Assembly (NCBI RefSeq): GCF_937877005.1
Contig: NZ_CALEFV010000289.1
Location: 1-22,524 of the forward strand
Origin: an uncultured Fibrobacter sp.
Lineage (GTDB): Bacteria; Fibrobacterota; Fibrobacteria; Fibrobacterales; Fibrobacteraceae
DNA length: 22,524 nt
Reading direction: 5' to 3'
Shown here piece by piece: positions 7,349 through 14,068 of this stretch; the stretch's first letter is position 1; each line of letters starts with the position of its first letter. The notes beneath the pieces were generated by a model. It saw nothing but the letters and a program-made list of their open reading frames with translations, did not search any database and was not told the origin of the DNA. A program made the translations under genes and the position numbers.

Positions 7349-8104
7349 TTACGCTAAATCCAGTTCCGTCTGCAAGCTCTTGGGGTGAAAACTCTTGCGA
7401 TGTTCCGCAGTCATGCCGAGACGGCGAATTGCGTCAAGGTGAGCCTTGGTTCCGTAACCGGCATGTTTGTCAAAGCCGTAGCCAGGGAACTTCTTTTCAA
7501 GGTCGTCCATGTAACGGTCTCGGAATACCTTCGCCAAAATCGAGGCCGCCGAAATGCTTGCGATACGGCCATCGCCCTTGACCACCGGAATCTGCATTTC
7601 CTCGGAAATTCCGTGAATTTTGAGGTTGCCGTCGACAGCAATCAAAGTGGTTAGTGGTTGGTGGTTCATGGTTAGGGACGCAAAGGAACCTTTCTGGAAT
7701 ATCGGGATTTGAGGGGCCGTTTCCTTGATTCCGGGCATGCCGAGAGCCTGTAGGGCTCGACGCATGGCCAGAAAGTCCGCCTCCAGAATGTTCATGCGGT
7801 CAATTTCTTCGACCGAAGCGCTCGCAACGGCAAAGCAGGCACAAGCATCTTGCACATCCTGGTACATGGCTTCGCGCTTCGGGCGAGTAAGCTTTTTCGA
7901 ATCGTTAAGCGTAAGGAGTGCGTCTGGCGCCTTAAGAACAGCGGCACACGCCACCACGGGGCCAGCCAAGGGGCCGCGACCGACTTCATCAATACCGACT
8001 ACGATTGCATTCTCCCCCGCTTGCGCGGCGAACTTGCGCATGGCAATTTCGCCATCAACTGGGGCATCAATTCCTTCGAGAAATGCCGGAACCTTGAATT
8101 TCAT
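7349..8104 (-). CDS. rnhB: Ribonuclease HII with a translated repeat insert
   Basis: RNase HII cuts RNA in RNA-DNA hybrids and removes single ribonucleotides from DNA. The 251 residues carry the four acidic residues of the family: Asp39 and Glu40 in GIDEVGRGPLAG, Asp158 in AVDGN and Asp196 in SILAKVFRD. LNDSKKL at 67-72 and KHAGYGTKAHL near the end also match. Compared with the 198-residue E. coli enzyme there is a 30-residue N-terminal extension and an insert of about 25-30 residues (124-153) between the helix ending ALGM and the DGN strand. Residues 144-153 of the insert are encoded by four 7-base repeats (7648-7675). All catalytic residues remain, so the protein is probably active. It follows purN by three bases and is probably translated by coupling; no separate strong binding site is visible. 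Confidence 0.93.
   Translation of the reverse strand: MKFKVPAFLEGIDAPVDGEIAMRKFAAQAGENAIVVGIDEVGRGPLAGPVVACAAVLKAPDALLTLNDSKKLTRPKREAMYQDVQDACACFAVASASVEEIDRMNILEADFLAMRRALQALGMPGIKETAPQIPIFQKGSFASLTMNHQPLTTLIAVDGNLKIHGISEEMQIPVVKGDGRIASISAASILAKVFRDRYMDDLEKKFPGYGFDKHAGYGTKAHLDAIRRLGMTAEHRKSFHPKSLQTELDLA
7648..7675. repeat. Tandem heptanucleotide repeat inside rnhB
   Basis: Four consecutive 7-base units on the + strand: TGGTTAG (7648-7654), TGGTTGG (7655-7661), TGGTTCA (7662-7668) and TGGTTAG (7669-7675). The first and last are identical, and the others differ by one or two bases. The array is read in frame in rnhB as LTMNHQPLTT. Its composition differs from the surrounding gene. Confidence 0.8.
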
Positions 8105-8107
8105 GGG

Positions 8108-8698
8108 TTACACGCCTATTTGAGCGGCATATTCTTTAATCGTCTTCCAGTACAGCCCATGTTCCTGTTCGAGCACACGGGCCGCCAAGACTTCGGGAGT
8201 GTCGTCTGCGAACACGGGAACCTTCGTCTGCGCAAGAATCCGGCCCTGATCAATTTCTTCGCTCACCAGATGCACTGTCGGACCCGATTCCGCATCGTGG
8301 GCAGCAATCACCGCCTCGTGCACATGAATTCCGAAAAAGCCCTTGCCGCCATACTTGGGCAAAAGCGACGGGTGAATATTCAGAATGCGGTCCGGGAGTC
8401 TTTTAATGAGGCTTACGGGCAAGGCCTTCATGTAACCGGCCAAAACCAACAAATCAATGTCGTAGCGATCGATGACTTCTAAAAGGGCGGCTTCGTAAGC
8501 AACCATATCGGGGTGCGTTTTACCTGAAATATGATAAACGGGAATCCCGTAGGACTCCGCATGTGACACAGCCCCGCAACCACCGTTATTGGTAATCAGG
8601 AACTTGCATTGGGCATCGAGGTCCCCCTCGCCAATGCGATCAATAATCGCCTTAAAGTTACTTCCGCCGCCGGAAGCCATCACGCCTATTTTAAACAT
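8108..8698 (-). CDS. purN: Phosphoribosylglycinamide formyltransferase
   Basis: PurN transfers the formyl group of 10-formyl-tetrahydrofolate to GAR in purine synthesis. The 196 residues match the usual length of about 190-215. The phosphate-binding SGGGSNFKAI is at 9-18. The catalytic set is Asn107 and His109 in LNIHPSLLPKYGGKGFFG, and Asp150 in SEEIDQGRIL. The ATG is preceded by GCCGCC with no Shine-Dalgarno site, and a TATATTTG box ends only six bases upstream, which suggests a very short leader or none. It forms a pair with rnhB downstream, with three bases between them. Confidence 0.95.
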   Translation of the reverse strand: MFKIGVMASGGGSNFKAIIDRIGEGDLDAQCKFLITNNGGCGAVSHAESYGIPVYHISGKTHPDMVAYEAALLEVIDRYDIDLLVLAGYMKALPVSLIKRLPDRILNIHPSLLPKYGGKGFFGIHVHEAVIAAHDAESGPTVHLVSEEIDQGRILAQTKVPVFADDTPEVLAARVLEQEHGLYWKTIKEYAAQIGV

Positions 8699-8703
8699 GG
8701 CGG

Positions 8704-8711
8704 CAAATATA
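8704..8711 (-). promoter_or_regulatory. TAnnTTTG box immediately before purN
   Basis: TATATTTG on the - strand, inside TTTCTATATTTG, ends five bases before the purN ATG. If it is the proximal promoter box, transcription begins at or close to the start codon. No TTTG box is seen at the expected distance upstream, so this remains a candidate. Confidence 0.35.
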
Positions 8712-8717
8712 GAAAAA

Positions 8718-8834
8718 CTAAATGAGGTTGATGAGGAAAAGAACTACCCCACCAAAGGCAACCAAGTAGTTGAAGATGAAATTCCAGAAGGACGCGCTTT
8801 TATCAAACGACGAGCTTTCAGATTCTTTAGTCAT
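8718..8834 (-). CDS. Predicted 38-residue single-span membrane protein
   Basis: A short frame in the sulP-purN gap begins MTKESESSSFDKSASFWNF and ends in one hydrophobic span (about 19-38, NFIFNYLVAFGGVVLFLINL). The N-terminal half is polar and Ser/Glu-rich, so the layout is cytoplasmic tail plus one helix, typical of bacterial small membrane proteins. The ATG lies four bases after a TAAATTCG box with no Shine-Dalgarno site, the same arrangement as purN. The stop is 19 bases before the purN start. I recognise no family. It fills an otherwise empty 226-base gap; coding status rests on the protein's composition and the promoter-like box. Confidence 0.45.
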   Translation of the reverse strand: MTKESESSSFDKSASFWNFIFNYLVAFGGVVLFLINLI

Positions 8835-8838
8835 GGCC

Positions 8839-8846
8839 CGAATTTA
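8839..8846 (-). promoter_or_regulatory. TAnnTTTG-like box before the small membrane protein
   Basis: TAAATTCG on the - strand, within TTTCTAAATTCGG, has one mismatch to TAnnTTTG and ends four bases before the ATG at 8834. Its surroundings match those of the boxes before purN and the SulP gene. Confidence 0.3.
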
Positions 8847-8924
8847 GAAATCAGTCAAAGACATTTAAAGAGACATTCATCACACTGCGACGGACGTCAC
8901 AAAGTGCCCAAAAACTTACAATGA

Positions 8925-10832
8925 TTACGGTGCCTTTTCTTCTATTTTCACAACCGGTTCGTCCATCATCTTTTCTGCGATGACTTCAGGAGTTTCCTCG
9001 GCCACGGCTGCGTTAGACTCTTCCGGCATCCACGGCTTATCTAGGCTTCTTTCCCAGGAAACCGTAGGCGCCTGCGGTACTTCATGCGAGGTATCCACGA
9101 CGGGGAGGCCCAGCAATTCACGCGCACGATTGAGTGCAGCATCAATGTTGCCGAGAGCATTTTCCTCGCCAAGTTGTTTCAACACTCCTGCACGAGTGAG
9201 AGCCACCACGGGCTGGGCGTGCACACCCGACAGCAACAATTGAGTTCCTTCGCCCTTGCAACGATTCAAGAGATCCTCAATCATCTGAATACCTGCAGCA
9301 TCGATACTCGACACGCTACGCATACGCAAGATAAGGATTTTGGGCTTTTCCGAAATACGCGCCATCGTATCCTTGAACTTGTCCACCGCACCAAAGAAGA
9401 GCGAACCGGCAAGTTCGTACACCACCACGCCCTTCGGCACCTGACGGCTGAGGTCGTTGTGTGCAGCTTCTTCGTCATCTTCCTTAAGGGCTTCGGTCAC
9501 CGTTTCCATTTCGGAAACGTCGCTCATGCGTTTAATAAAGAGCACCGCGGCAAGGAGAACACCGACTTCAATCGCTACAGTAAGGTCGATAATCACCGTA
9601 AGGAAGAAGGCCACGAGCATTACGATGACATCGCTCTTGGGGGCCTTGAACATTTTGATAAAGCTGCGGTAGCCGCACATGTTGAAAGCCACCTGGAAAA
9701 GCACCGCTGCGAGAGCCGCCATCGGAATCATTTCGGCGTACTTGCCAAGCACAAGCATAATAAGGAGAAGCACCACCGCATGCACGAGGCCCGAAATCGG
9801 GCTCACAGCACCGTTACGGATGTTGGTCGCCGTACGGGCAATCGCACCCGTCGCAGGGATACCGCCGAAAATCGGGGATAGAATGTTCGCGACACCCTGG
9901 CCAAAAAGTTCAGTATTGGAGCGGTGCTTGGTCGAAGTCATACCGTCGGCCACCACGGCAGAAAGCAGCGATTCAATGGCACCGAGAATGGCAATCGTCA
10001 AAGCAGGCTGGAAAACCTTCTGCATCATTTCGAGGCTGATGTTCGGCAGGTGCGGCATCGGAAAACCGCTCGGGATGTGGTTTTTCATGCCGATGGTCAC
10101 CACGCCATGGCCCGTAATCGGGTCGTCCCAGCCAAGAACCTTCACCAGGACCGTCGCCACGATAATCGCAATCAAGGATCCGGGTACCTTCGTAGTAATC
10201 TTCGGCCACAAGATGCAGACGGCGAGCGCAACGAGGCCCACAATCACCGCATAAATGTTGATGGTATCGAGCGAGGAAGCGTAAAGCTTGATTTTACCCA
10301 CGGCATCGGCCGGGTCCTTCGCCAAAAAGCGGAGCCCGAAAAAGTTCGGCACCTGGCCAAGCGCAATGATAATCGCGATACCGGCGGTAAAGCCCACTGT
10401 GACCGGGAACGGAATGAACTTGATGATGGACCCGAATTTCGCGAGGCCAAAAATAACTAGGAGAATACCGGCCAAGAGTGTCGCCGAAGCGAGGCCGTCG
10501 TAGCCATACTGGCTCACAATACCATAGACAATCACGATGAAAGCGCCGGTGGGACCACCAATCTGGAAACGAGATCCACCCAGGAGCGAAATGGCGAAAC
10601 CCGCGATAATGGCCGTGTAGAGGCCCTGCTCCGGCCCCACACCCGAAGCAATCGCAAACGCAATTGCAAGCGGCAATGCCAAAATGCCGACAATAATGCC
10701 CGACATCAAGTCACTAATTAGATTTTTCTTAGTATATCCCCTACGCACCGTACGCAGAAGCTCGGGGGTAACTGTAGTCGCAACGCCAGCAAGGAAACCC
10801 TTGACAGAATCTTTGGCGTGAATTGTCGTCAT
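8925..10832 (-). CDS. SulP-family anion transporter with STAS domain
   Basis: A 635-residue inner-membrane transporter of the SLC26/SulP family, whose members carry sulfate, bicarbonate or dicarboxylates. The membrane domain (about 35-440) begins with the signature DLMSGIIVGILALPLAIAFA and contains GGPTGAFIVIVYGIV and IPATGAIARTATNIRNGA. A cytoplasmic STAS domain (about 465-570) follows, with ELAGSLFFGAVDKF, ILRMRSVSSIDAAG and LLSGVHAQPV. The last 60 residues are acidic and Pro-rich. The start ATG has GGAG six bases upstream. Substrate cannot be read from sequence; the nearby TusA-domain gene hints at sulfur but is not proof. A TAAATTTG box and a TTAACA-17-TAAATT pair lie upstream, so it can be transcribed separately from the genes behind it. 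Confidence 0.93.
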   Translation of the reverse strand: MTTIHAKDSVKGFLAGVATTVTPELLRTVRRGYTKKNLISDLMSGIIVGILALPLAIAFAIASGVGPEQGLYTAIIAGFAISLLGGSRFQIGGPTGAFIVIVYGIVSQYGYDGLASATLLAGILLVIFGLAKFGSIIKFIPFPVTVGFTAGIAIIIALGQVPNFFGLRFLAKDPADAVGKIKLYASSLDTINIYAVIVGLVALAVCILWPKITTKVPGSLIAIIVATVLVKVLGWDDPITGHGVVTIGMKNHIPSGFPMPHLPNISLEMMQKVFQPALTIAILGAIESLLSAVVADGMTSTKHRSNTELFGQGVANILSPIFGGIPATGAIARTATNIRNGAVSPISGLVHAVVLLLIMLVLGKYAEMIPMAALAAVLFQVAFNMCGYRSFIKMFKAPKSDVIVMLVAFFLTVIIDLTVAIEVGVLLAAVLFIKRMSDVSEMETVTEALKEDDEEAAHNDLSRQVPKGVVVYELAGSLFFGAVDKFKDTMARISEKPKILILRMRSVSSIDAAGIQMIEDLLNRCKGEGTQLLLSGVHAQPVVALTRAGVLKQLGEENALGNIDAALNRARELLGLPVVDTSHEVPQAPTVSWERSLDKPWMPEESNAAVAEETPEVIAEKMMDEPVVKIEEKAP

Positions 10833-10858
10833 TCGGCACTCCGTTCTTAGAACGCGGC

Positions 10859-10889
10859 CAAATTTAGAAAAATTTACAACCCTTGTTAA
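10859..10889 (-). promoter_or_regulatory. Promoter candidate of the SulP gene
   Basis: On the - strand TAAATTTG (10866-10859) fits the TAnnTTTG box. The same TAAATT is 17 bases from TTAACA (10889-10884), a fair sigma-70 pair. The upstream part overlaps a weak hairpin, CCCTT-AAC-AAGGG (10892-10880), followed by a T-rich stretch that could end transcription of the gene behind. Confidence 0.45.
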
Positions 10890-10898
10890 GGGGAAAAA

Positions 10899-11234
10899 CT
10901 ACAAAAGTCCCTTCTTTGCAGAACGCATCAGGTTCCTAAGCTGCCTATTGTCGAGCTTCGGGACTTCTGCATCCTTCTGAGCCCTCGACTTCGGAGCGCA
11001 GTTTTCGCAAAGGTGCTTGGTTACGGTACCAAAGCTTGCCGCACCATTAGATACGGTAGTTTCCTTGAAACGATAAGAACGGAGCAGCGCTTCCTGCTTG
11101 CATTTGTCACAAACACCCATCTTGGGAGCGGCGGGTTCACGCGGGCGTTCCTTCTTCGGAGCATCACTGGTGGAATCCCAGGCCTTGCTCTGGGCGGCTA
11201 ACTTGCGTGCAAAATGATCATCTGTCAAACTCAT
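10899..11234 (-). CDS. Small protein with two CxxC pairs, probable zinc ribbon
   Basis: A 111-residue soluble protein of unknown function. The start ATG at 11234 (MSLTDDHFARKL) has GGAAGG four bases upstream and lies 11 bases after the previous stop; a longer frame from 11270 would overlap the previous gene and lacks such a site. Two Cys pairs, CDKC (near residue 42) and CENC (near 79), are about 35 residues apart, the pattern of a zinc ribbon. Around them are a charged, Pro-rich N-terminal third (KKERPREPAAPK) and a basic C-terminal helix (LDNRQLRNLMRSAKKG). A nucleic-acid or protein adaptor role is possible but not shown. It is the last gene of a three-gene run with the SGNH-like and TusA-domain genes. 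Confidence 0.7.
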   Translation of the reverse strand: MSLTDDHFARKLAAQSKAWDSTSDAPKKERPREPAAPKMGVCDKCKQEALLRSYRFKETTVSNGAASFGTVTKHLCENCAPKSRAQKDAEVPKLDNRQLRNLMRSAKKGLL

Positions 11235-11245
11235 AAGACCTTCCT

Positions 11246-11830
11246 TTATTTTATTTCTTTCATTATACAATCATAGAGGTACAGCGCTAGGAACGTATTG
11301 CAGATGGCTGTCGGCATCCCATTTTCAGAGTACAGGCTGCGGCCGAACTTTCCGCGTTCCAGCTGTTTCTCCTTAAAAACCGCCGCATAGGCAGAAAAAT
11401 CCATCACCTTCACCCTATTAGGGTCCTTTGCTTCAAAATTCCGGACGCACTCGTTCAGCGCAGTGAGTTGCGAAGGAGCGACCGGGAACATATCCTCCGG
11501 AATAGTCAACAGATGAAGTGGAGCAAAGGTCTTGCTCAGGATTTCATTTACAAAAGCTTCATAAAGAGTGGCAATTCCTCTATAATCGGCACCGCCACGC
11601 TTAAGTTCCTTAAGTCCAAGCCCAACAATAATACGCCCCGCCTTCTTACCGATGACATCGGCCGCGGCACGATCCAGGAGTTGATGCATACTTTGGGGAG
11701 CGGGGGCATTGATAGAAAACTGAATCGGTCGATTGGCTTCTCGACAAAGGAGGATTTCCGCAAAGCGGTTGGCAGCCTCGCCCTGTTCACCTAAAAGTTC
11801 ATCGCCTATAATCAGTATCCTATTTTCCAT
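11246..11830 (-). CDS. SGNH/GDSL-like protein lacking the usual catalytic residues
   Basis: A 194-residue protein without signal peptide. RILIIGDELLGEQG at the N-terminus resembles block I of SGNH hydrolases (GDSL), but the nucleophile Ser is Glu. A strand GRIIVGLGLKEL near residue 65 sits where the GxND block would be, without the Asn-Asp. Near the C-terminus SENGMPT replaces the DxxH block. Spacing fits the fold but every active-site position is changed, so it is either an inactive relative or my fold assignment is wrong. The ATG has GAGGA just upstream. It lies 12 bases after the TusA-domain gene and 11 bases before the CxxC protein, so the three are probably cotranscribed. Confidence 0.55.
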   Translation of the reverse strand: MENRILIIGDELLGEQGEAANRFAEILLCREANRPIQFSINAPAPQSMHQLLDRAAADVIGKKAGRIIVGLGLKELKRGGADYRGIATLYEAFVNEILSKTFAPLHLLTIPEDMFPVAPSQLTALNECVRNFEAKDPNRVKVMDFSAYAAVFKEKQLERGKFGRSLYSENGMPTAICNTFLALYLYDCIMKEIK

Positions 11831-11842
11831 TTCCTCTATAAT

Positions 11843-12367
11843 CTACACTCTTAAACGGCGTTTGACCACCTTCAGCGCCCAGAAATTTTCCTTTTTTTGC
11901 CTTTTTTCAATAATATGGCCATCCGCAACCAAGGATCCGGGCACATTTTCTATCGGTGATCCGTCATCAAGGAATATCGTAAGCGAGGCGCCTTCGGGAA
12001 GCCCGGCCATGACTAATCGGCTACGGACGGCATTGGCCGGGCATGCCACCCCACGCAAGTCCAAAAGCTCCGGAAAGCATCCCTTTAGGGCCTCCGGAAC
12101 GGGAAAATTCTTCGTTTTTTCGCAAAAATCGACAATTTCATGGGTAAACTCGGAAGGGCGGTCCAACCACTCTCCCACAGGATAATCCACCAAGCGAGCC
12201 GCAAGCACCCTCGCCAGAGCCTCTTCGGGCGAAACGACTATCCCAGACCCCCGCCTAATCCATTCCGCGCAAGCAAAAGAAATTAAACGTTGAAGTGCTT
12301 TTTTGAAGCCAAATTCGCCTTTTTGCGCTTCTATCCACTTTTCTAGGGGATTTTTTTCCAATCCCAT
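11843..12367 (-). CDS. TusA-domain protein with an extra N-terminal domain
   Basis: A 174-residue cytoplasmic protein. Residues about 101-170 form a TusA/SirA-like sulfur-carrier domain opening with LLDLRGVACPANAVRSRL, where Cys109 is the persulfide Cys of the family; the usual CPxP is CPAN. The match with sections at the end of some nitrite/sulfite reductase polypeptides (LRGVACPxN and xxNVPxS) is closer than with free TusA. Residues 1-95 are helical and not recognised, with Cys at 33 and 82. The ATG has GAGG seven bases upstream and a TAAATTTG box at 12378-12385. It heads the three-gene run down to 10899. A part in sulfur transfer is inferred from the domain; no partner enzyme is in view. 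Confidence 0.7.
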   Translation of the reverse strand: MGLEKNPLEKWIEAQKGEFGFKKALQRLISFACAEWIRRGSGIVVSPEEALARVLAARLVDYPVGEWLDRPSEFTHEIVDFCEKTKNFPVPEALKGCFPELLDLRGVACPANAVRSRLVMAGLPEGASLTIFLDDGSPIENVPGSLVADGHIIEKRQKKENFWALKVVKRRLRV

Positions 12368-12377
12368 TAATTCGCCT

Positions 12378-12385
12378 CAAATTTA
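12378..12385 (-). promoter_or_regulatory. TAnnTTTG box before the TusA-domain gene
   Basis: TAAATTTG on the - strand lies directly before the GAGG binding site of the gene starting at 12367. It shares the 135-base divergent region with the GT2 promoter box at 12443-12450. No clear upstream TTTG box was found. Confidence 0.4.
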
Positions 12386-12442
12386 TTTGATACTTTTTGC
12401 TAAAATTCTTGCCTAAATGTAGCAAACTTTGTGTAGGGTTTC

Positions 12443-12450
12443 TATATTTG
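12443..12450 (+). promoter_or_regulatory. TAnnTTTG box of the GT2 gene
   Basis: TATATTTG, within TTTCTATATTTGG, lies 52 bases before the ATG at 12503. A TTTG at 12428-12431 is too close (11 bases) to be a standard partner. An AGGAG at 12467-12471 follows but is about 30 bases from the ATG, so either the leader has another function or translation begins earlier at a rare codon. Confidence 0.4.
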
Positions 12451-12502
12451 GCGCCAAGTTCCGAAAGGAGCAAAAAGTTTTATTTATAGGTTATACGGTT
12501 TT

Positions 12503-14068
12503 ATGGCAATCAGTACAATCCTACTCGACATCATGTTCGTCGTCTACGTCATTGCGGGCATCGGACTGGTCATTTATGGTTTCAGCTGTTACTATAGCAT
12601 CTACTTATTCTTAAAGAACAGTCGTTGCACGCGACTCTCCGACCGAAAGAAAATCCTGCAATTCTACCGCGAGCATTCCATGGACGACCTGCCGCAGGTC
12701 ACCACCCAGCTTCCGGTCTTTAATGAAGCCAACTGCGTTGAGCGCCTACTTGAAGCCGTGTGCGCCATCGACTACCCCAAGGACAAGCACGAAATCCAGG
12801 TCCTGGACGACTCTACCGACGAGTGCTACGAAGTCGCCAAGAAGAAAGTTGCAGAACTGGCCGCCAAGGGTTACGACATCAAGCTGATTCACCGTACCAA
12901 CCGCTCCGAGTTCAAGGCTGGCGCCCTTAAAGAAGCCATGAAAGTGGCCAAGGGTGAATTCCTCGCCATTTTCGACGCCGACTTCGTCCCCGAGAAGGAC
13001 TTCCTCCTCAAGACGATCCCCTACCTGGTGATGGACGATCAGATTGGTCTGGTCCAGGGTCGCTGGGGCCACTTGAACCGCACCGAATCCGGTCTTACTC
13101 TCGCTCAGTCTATCGGTATCGACGGCCACTTCGTGGTGGAACAGTCGGCACGTAGCTGGGGCAAACTCTTCATGAACTTCAACGGTACCGCAGGCGTATG
13201 GCGTAAGCAGGCCATCTACGGCGGTGGCGGCTGGGAAGGCGACACGCTGACCGAAGACATGGACCTTTCTTACCGTTCTCAGCTCGCCGGTTGGAAAATG
13301 AAGTTCGTGTTCGATGTGATTGTGCCGGCCGAGCTCCCCAACGACATCAACGCATTTAAGGCACAGCAGTTCCGCTGGGCAAAAGGATCAATCCAGACCG
13401 CTATCAAGATTCTGCCGCGCGTGCTCAAGGCCAAGGTTCCTCTCCGCGTAAAGATTGGCGCCATTCTGCACACGACGCACTACTCGATTCACCCCTGCAT
13501 GTTGTTTACCGCCCTCTGTGCTTGGCCGCTGCTCGCCTTCTTTGAACCGGTCGCACACCTGCCGACCTGGGCCTACACAGTCGGTTTCAGCTTCATCTTC
13601 CTCGCCGCTATCGCTCCTTCTGTTCTTTACTTTGTGGCCCAGCGCTGCTCCGGCTACACCGGCTGGAAGATTCGCCTGCTCAGCCTCCCGATCCTCATGG
13701 CTCTCGGTGTAGGAATCGCAGTGAGCAACTCCCGCGCCGTGTTCTCTGCCGTAATCGGCGCCAAGGGCAGCTTTGTCCGCACACCGAAAAGCGGCGGTTC
13801 CAAGAAGAAGGCCAAGAGCCATTATGCCCAGAAGTTCCCGTGGCAGGCCGTTGTCGAACTCGGTGTCGGCGTCTACTGCATCTTCGGTCTTCTGGAATAC
13901 ATTGGCGCCCAGAAGTTCATTATCGGACCGTTCCTCGCCCTCTATTCCGTCGGCTTCCTCTCGGTGAGCGTGCTTAGCTTCATGCACTACATCGGCAACA
14001 TCATCGAAATGCACAAGGCCCGCGCTGCAGAAAAGGCGGCCCAAAAACAGGCTAGCGTTCTCGACTAG
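12503..14068 (+). CDS. Family 2 glycosyltransferase, processive polysaccharide synthase-like
   Basis: A 521-residue inner-membrane GT2 enzyme of the cellulose synthase / glucomannan synthase-like group, which adds sugars from nucleotide-sugars to a growing chain. There is one N-terminal membrane helix (about 8-35), a cytoplasmic catalytic domain (about 62-310), and four to five C-terminal helices from about 318. Catalytic motifs are complete: DDS at 102-104, DAD at 158-160, GTAGVWRK at 228-235, TED at 250-252, and QQFRW at 288-292. The processive QxxRW supports polymer synthesis. No PilZ domain is seen. The ATG lacks a close binding site; the frame stays open back through an AGGAG at 12467, so an earlier non-standard start is possible. 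Its 3' end overlaps the opposite pseudopilin gene by 17 bases, and its terminator lies inside that gene. The polymer is unknown. Confidence 0.92.
   Translation: MAISTILLDIMFVVYVIAGIGLVIYGFSCYYSIYLFLKNSRCTRLSDRKKILQFYREHSMDDLPQVTTQLPVFNEANCVERLLEAVCAIDYPKDKHEIQVLDDSTDECYEVAKKKVAELAAKGYDIKLIHRTNRSEFKAGALKEAMKVAKGEFLAIFDADFVPEKDFLLKTIPYLVMDDQIGLVQGRWGHLNRTESGLTLAQSIGIDGHFVVEQSARSWGKLFMNFNGTAGVWRKQAIYGGGGWEGDTLTEDMDLSYRSQLAGWKMKFVFDVIVPAELPNDINAFKAQQFRWAKGSIQTAIKILPRVLKAKVPLRVKIGAILHTTHYSIHPCMLFTALCAWPLLAFFEPVAHLPTWAYTVGFSFIFLAAIAPSVLYFVAQRCSGYTGWKIRLLSLPILMALGVGIAVSNSRAVFSAVIGAKGSFVRTPKSGGSKKKAKSHYAQKFPWQAVVELGVGVYCIFGLLEYIGAQKFIIGPFLALYSVGFLSVSVLSFMHYIGNIIEMHKARAAEKAAQKQASVLD

Noticed and set aside
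9084..10460. Long + strand frames opposite the SulP gene
   Set aside because: They are His/Arg-rich shadow frames of a GC-biased gene; the - strand has clear SulP and STAS motifs.
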